Source of the DNA: Janibacter sp. A1S7
GTDB taxonomy: Bacteria > Actinomycetota > Actinomycetes > Actinomycetales > Dermatophilaceae
NCBI RefSeq assembly: GCF_037198315.1
Contig: NZ_CP144913.1
Location: forward strand, 992,001-1,056,000
Direction of reading: 5' to 3'
Length of the DNA stretch: 64,000 bases
Shown here: one piece after another, positions 61,795 through 64,000 of the stretch
Layout: every line of letters begins with the position of its first letter
Position numbering within the stretch: position 1 is the stretch's first letter
Made by a program: the position numbers and the translations under genes
Notes under the pieces: generated by a model
What the model was told of the DNA's origin: nothing
What the model saw: the letters and a program-made list of their open reading frames with translations, nothing else
Database searches by the model: none

Positions 61795-63186
61795 TCAGAT
61801 GTGCTTGCTCGCCTCCGAGAGCACCGAGCGCAGCCGCTGCTCGATGTCGTCGAACTCGGCCGGCCCGATGGTCAGCGGCGGCGCGAGCTGGATGACCGGG
61901 TCCCCGCGGTCGTCGGCACGGCAGTACAGGCCGGCGTCGAAGAGCCCCTTGTCGATGTGGCCGCGCAGCAGCGACTCGGCCTCCGCGTCGGTGAAGGTCT
62001 CCCGGGTGGCCTTGTCCTTGACCAGCTCGATCCCGTAGAAGTACCCCTCACCGCGCACGTCGCCGACGATCGGCAGGTCGAGCAACTTCTCCAGGGTCCT
62101 GCGGAAGGCCGGTGCGTTCTCCTTGACGTGGTCGTTGAGACCCTCGCGCTCGAAGATGTCCAGGTTGGCCAGGCCGACCGCGGCGCTGACCGGGTGGCCG
62201 CCGAAGGTGTAGCCGTGCAGGAAGGTGTTGGTGCCCTTCTTGTACGGCTCGAAGAGCCGGTCGCTGGCGATCATCGCGCCGAGCGGGGAGTAGCCGGAGG
62301 TCATCCCCTTCGCGCAGGTGATGATGTCGGGAGTGAAGCCGAAATCAGTCGAGGCGAACATCGACCCGATGCGGCCGAAGGCGCAGATGACCTCGTCGGC
62401 GACGAGCAGCACGTCGTACTCGTCGCAGATCTCGCGCACCCGCTCGAAGTACCCGGGCGGCGGCGGGAAGCAGCCGCCGGCGTTCTGCACCGGCTCGAGG
62501 AAGACCGCGGCCACGGTGTCGGGGCCCTCGAACTCGATCGCCTCGGCGATGCGGTCGGCGGCCCAGCGGCCGAAGGCCTTGGGGTCGTCGCGCAGCTCCT
62601 CGGCGGCGCGGTAGATGTTGGTGTTGGGCACCTTGTGCGCACCGGGCACGAGCGGCTCGAAGTCGGCCTTCAGCGGCGGCAGGCCGGTGATCGACAGCGC
62701 GCCCTGTGGGGTGCCGTGGTAGGCGACGGCGCGGGAGATGACCTTGTGCTTGTGCGGCTTGCCGGTGAGCTTGAAGTACTGCTTGGCCAGCTTCCACGCG
62801 GACTCGACGGCCTCGCCGCCCCCGCTGGTGAAGAAGACGCGGTTGAGGTCGCCGGGGGCGCCGACGGCCAGTCGCTCGGCCAGCTCGATGGCGGTCGGGT
62901 GGGCGAAGGACCACAACGGGAAGAAGGCGAGCTGCTCGGCCTGCTTGGCGGCTGCCTCGGCCAGCTCCGCCCGGCCGTGACCGACCTGGACGACGAAGAG
63001 CCCGGAGAGCCCGTCGATGTACTCCTTGCCGGTGTCGTCCCAGATGGTGTGGCCCTCACCGCGCACGATGGTCGGGATGTGGGTGCCGTCCTCGAAGTCA
63101 CCGTGGCGGGTGAAGTGCATCCACAGGTGGTCACGGGCCGCGTCCTGCATGCTCGTGCCGAGGGCGGTCGTGGTCGGGTCGCTCAT
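61795..63186 (-). CDS. Class III aminotransferase, putrescine/polyamine type
   Basis: This 463-aa PLP enzyme of the ornithine-aminotransferase class resembles SpuC-type putrescine-pyruvate aminotransferases. It has IDGLSGLFVVQVGHGR, FFTSGGGEAVESAWKLAKQYF, AVAYHGTPQGALS, FLEPVQNAGG, LLVADEVICAFGR and the PLP lysine in ITCAKGMTSGY. The neighbouring aldehyde dehydrogenase and Lrp regulator support a route from putrescine or another amine to an aldehyde and then an acid. It overlaps the lrp stop. Confidence 0.85.
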   Translation of the reverse strand: MSDPTTTALGTSMQDAARDHLWMHFTRHGDFEDGTHIPTIVRGEGHTIWDDTGKEYIDGLSGLFVVQVGHGRAELAEAAAKQAEQLAFFPLWSFAHPTAIELAERLAVGAPGDLNRVFFTSGGGEAVESAWKLAKQYFKLTGKPHKHKVISRAVAYHGTPQGALSITGLPPLKADFEPLVPGAHKVPNTNIYRAAEELRDDPKAFGRWAADRIAEAIEFEGPDTVAAVFLEPVQNAGGCFPPPPGYFERVREICDEYDVLLVADEVICAFGRIGSMFASTDFGFTPDIITCAKGMTSGYSPLGAMIASDRLFEPYKKGTNTFLHGYTFGGHPVSAAVGLANLDIFEREGLNDHVKENAPAFRRTLEKLLDLPIVGDVRGEGYFYGIELVKDKATRETFTDAEAESLLRGHIDKGLFDAGLYCRADDRGDPVIQLAPPLTIGPAEFDDIEQRLRSVLSEASKHI

Positions 63187-63641
63187 CTGGTCCCCCAGTT
63201 GTAGTGCTGCTTGTTGAGTTTGAGGTACATGAAGGTCTCGGTGGAGCGCACGCCCGGCAGGCGGCGGATCCGCTCGTTGATCAGGTTCAGCAGGTGGTCG
63301 TCGTCCTCGCAGACGACCTCGGCCAGCAGGTCGAAGCTGCCGGCGGTGGTCACGACGTAGGAGACCTCGTCCATCGCGGCCAGGGCGTCGCCGACGGGGG
63401 AGAGGTCTCCCTCGACGGTCAGCCCGATCATCGCCTGCCGGGTGAAACCGACCTGGAGCGGGTCGGTCACGGCGACGATCTGCATGAAGCCCCCGTCCAC
63501 GAGGCGCTGCACCCGCTGGCGCACCGCTGCTTCGGAGAGGTCGACGGCCCGGGCGATCTCCGCGTAGGCGCGTCGACCGTCCTGCTGGAGGTGCTCGATG
63601 ATCTGCTTGCTCACCTCGTCGAGCTTCACGCGGCTGGCCAT
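63183..63641 (-). CDS. Lrp/AsnC family transcriptional regulator
   Basis: This 152-aa regulator has an N-terminal helix-turn-helix (DGRRAYAEIARAVDLSEAAVRQRVQRL) and a C-terminal RAM/ACT-like effector domain (SYVVTTAGSFDLLAEVVCEDDDHLLNLI..TETFMYLKL). ATG 63641 gives the family length. It is in one operon with the aminotransferase and divergent from the aldehyde dehydrogenase, so it probably controls both. Confidence 0.92.
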   Translation of the reverse strand: MASRVKLDEVSKQIIEHLQQDGRRAYAEIARAVDLSEAAVRQRVQRLVDGGFMQIVAVTDPLQVGFTRQAMIGLTVEGDLSPVGDALAAMDEVSYVVTTAGSFDLLAEVVCEDDDHLLNLINERIRRLPGVRSTETFMYLKLNKQHYNWGTR

Positions 63642-63785
63642 GAGGCCATCATCCTCTGCGGTACCGGTTGATTGCAAGCGTTGGTCCTGCGGGATCCGTA
63701 GGTGCACACCAGGGCGAAGGGGGAAACCCGTCGCATCCATGGGTGTCCGGGGTGGTGTGGGGCGGCGGTCGGGGATATGGTGCGA

Positions 63786-63799
63786 GTCACATCCGTGAC
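63786..63799. promoter_or_regulatory. Inverted repeat in the lrp-aldehyde dehydrogenase gap
   Basis: GTCAC-atcc-GTGAC lies 38 bp before the dehydrogenase start and 5 bp after a TATGGT (63776-63781) that may be its -10. It is a candidate Lrp operator. A CGAAGGGGG copy is at 63715. Nothing else is seen in this 195-bp gap. Confidence 0.4.
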
Positions 63800-63836
63800 A
63801 CCGCCGTTCCGGCCCAGACCCACAAGGAGTGGACCC

Positions 63837-64000
63837 GTGACCGACAGCTCCCAGGACACGTCCCGCACGCTGCGCAACTTCGTCGGGGGTGACTACGTCG
63901 AGTCCCTCGCGGACGAGCACTTCGAGCTCGTCGACCCGTCGACGGGCCGGGTCGTGGGCTCGTCCCCGGCCAGCACCGCCAAAGACGTCGACCGCGCCTA
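63837..64000 (+). CDS. Aldehyde dehydrogenase, 3' end outside window
   Basis: The first 54 codons of an NAD-dependent aldehyde dehydrogenase are present. NFVGGDYVESLADEHFELVDPSTGRVVG is the typical N-terminal strand of gamma-aminobutyraldehyde and related dehydrogenases. GTG 63837 has AAGGAG at 63824-63829. The position next to the putrescine-type aminotransferase suggests oxidation of 4-aminobutanal. The catalytic domain lies outside the window. Confidence 0.8.
   Translation, partial: MTDSSQDTSRTLRNFVGGDYVESLADEHFELVDPSTGRVVGSSPASTAKDVDRA

Overview
The window is about 64 kb of very GC-rich (roughly 70%) chromosomal DNA from an actinobacterium. Codon use (GAG far above GAA, GTG starts common), the gene order and DUF177, DUF2469 and DUF3515 next to core genes point to Actinomycetota, most likely Micrococcales and perhaps the Intrasporangiaceae/Dermatophilaceae group. 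The family placement is inference. The window is nearly all conserved housekeeping genes, tightly packed; about 5-6% is intergenic. I see no tRNA or rRNA gene, insertion sequence, prophage, CRISPR array or defence island.

Layout. 1-5 kb: gpsA (5' end missing), a trans-sulfuration enzyme, ddl, a DUF3515 protein, thiL and rpmB. 5-13.5 kb: a DhaL/DegV-like kinase subunit, recG, rsmD, a hemerythrin protein, coaD, then the DUF177-rpmF-rnc-mutM string. 13.5-17.5 kb: two tandem membrane O-acyltransferase/SGNH genes made by a duplication that also copied the end of mutM. 17.5-27 kb: acyP, a chorismate mutase, map, smc, an M13 peptidase, DUF309 and ftsY. 27-33 kb: the nitrogen module amtB-glnK-glnD, then ffh. 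33-35.5 kb: a hydrolase, an NAD(P)-binding protein and an amidohydrolase. 35.6-41.8 kb: rpsP-khpA-rimM-trmD (trmD fused to a GNAT domain), rplS, two signal peptidases, rnhB and DUF2469. 41.8-43.8 kb: the biotin ECF transporter bioY-ecfA-ecfT behind a promoter with two BioQ-type operators. 43.9-48.5 kb: yraN-comM-dprA, xerC and an M23 peptidase. 48.6-55 kb: a DapC-like aminotransferase, rpsB-tsf, a lipoprotein, pyrH-frr-cdsA. 55-58.2 kb: an ABC efflux module with its own GbsR/MarR-like regulator. 58.3-61.7 kb: rlmN-purU and a LOG-family protein. 61.8-64 kb: a putrescine-type aminotransferase, an Lrp regulator and the start of an aldehyde dehydrogenase.

Regulation visible in sequence. At least 13 genes have a TANNNT hexamer 6-7 nt before the start codon, the signature of leaderless mRNAs. 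Several operons end in GC-rich hairpins, mostly without a U tract.

The strongest unexplained signal is a dispersed 9-mer, CGAAGGGGG (reverse complement CCCCCTTCG). I count 32 copies, 15 in one orientation and 17 in the other, about one per 2 kb. Base composition predicts only about two. Twelve copies lie in the small intergenic fraction, several pairs form inverted repeats (including the tsf terminator), and coding copies use two codon phases and bring in the uncommon codons GAA and CTT. This resembles the DNA uptake sequences of Neisseria and Pasteurellaceae, and the same window carries comM and dprA. An uptake, segregation or termination role is inference only.
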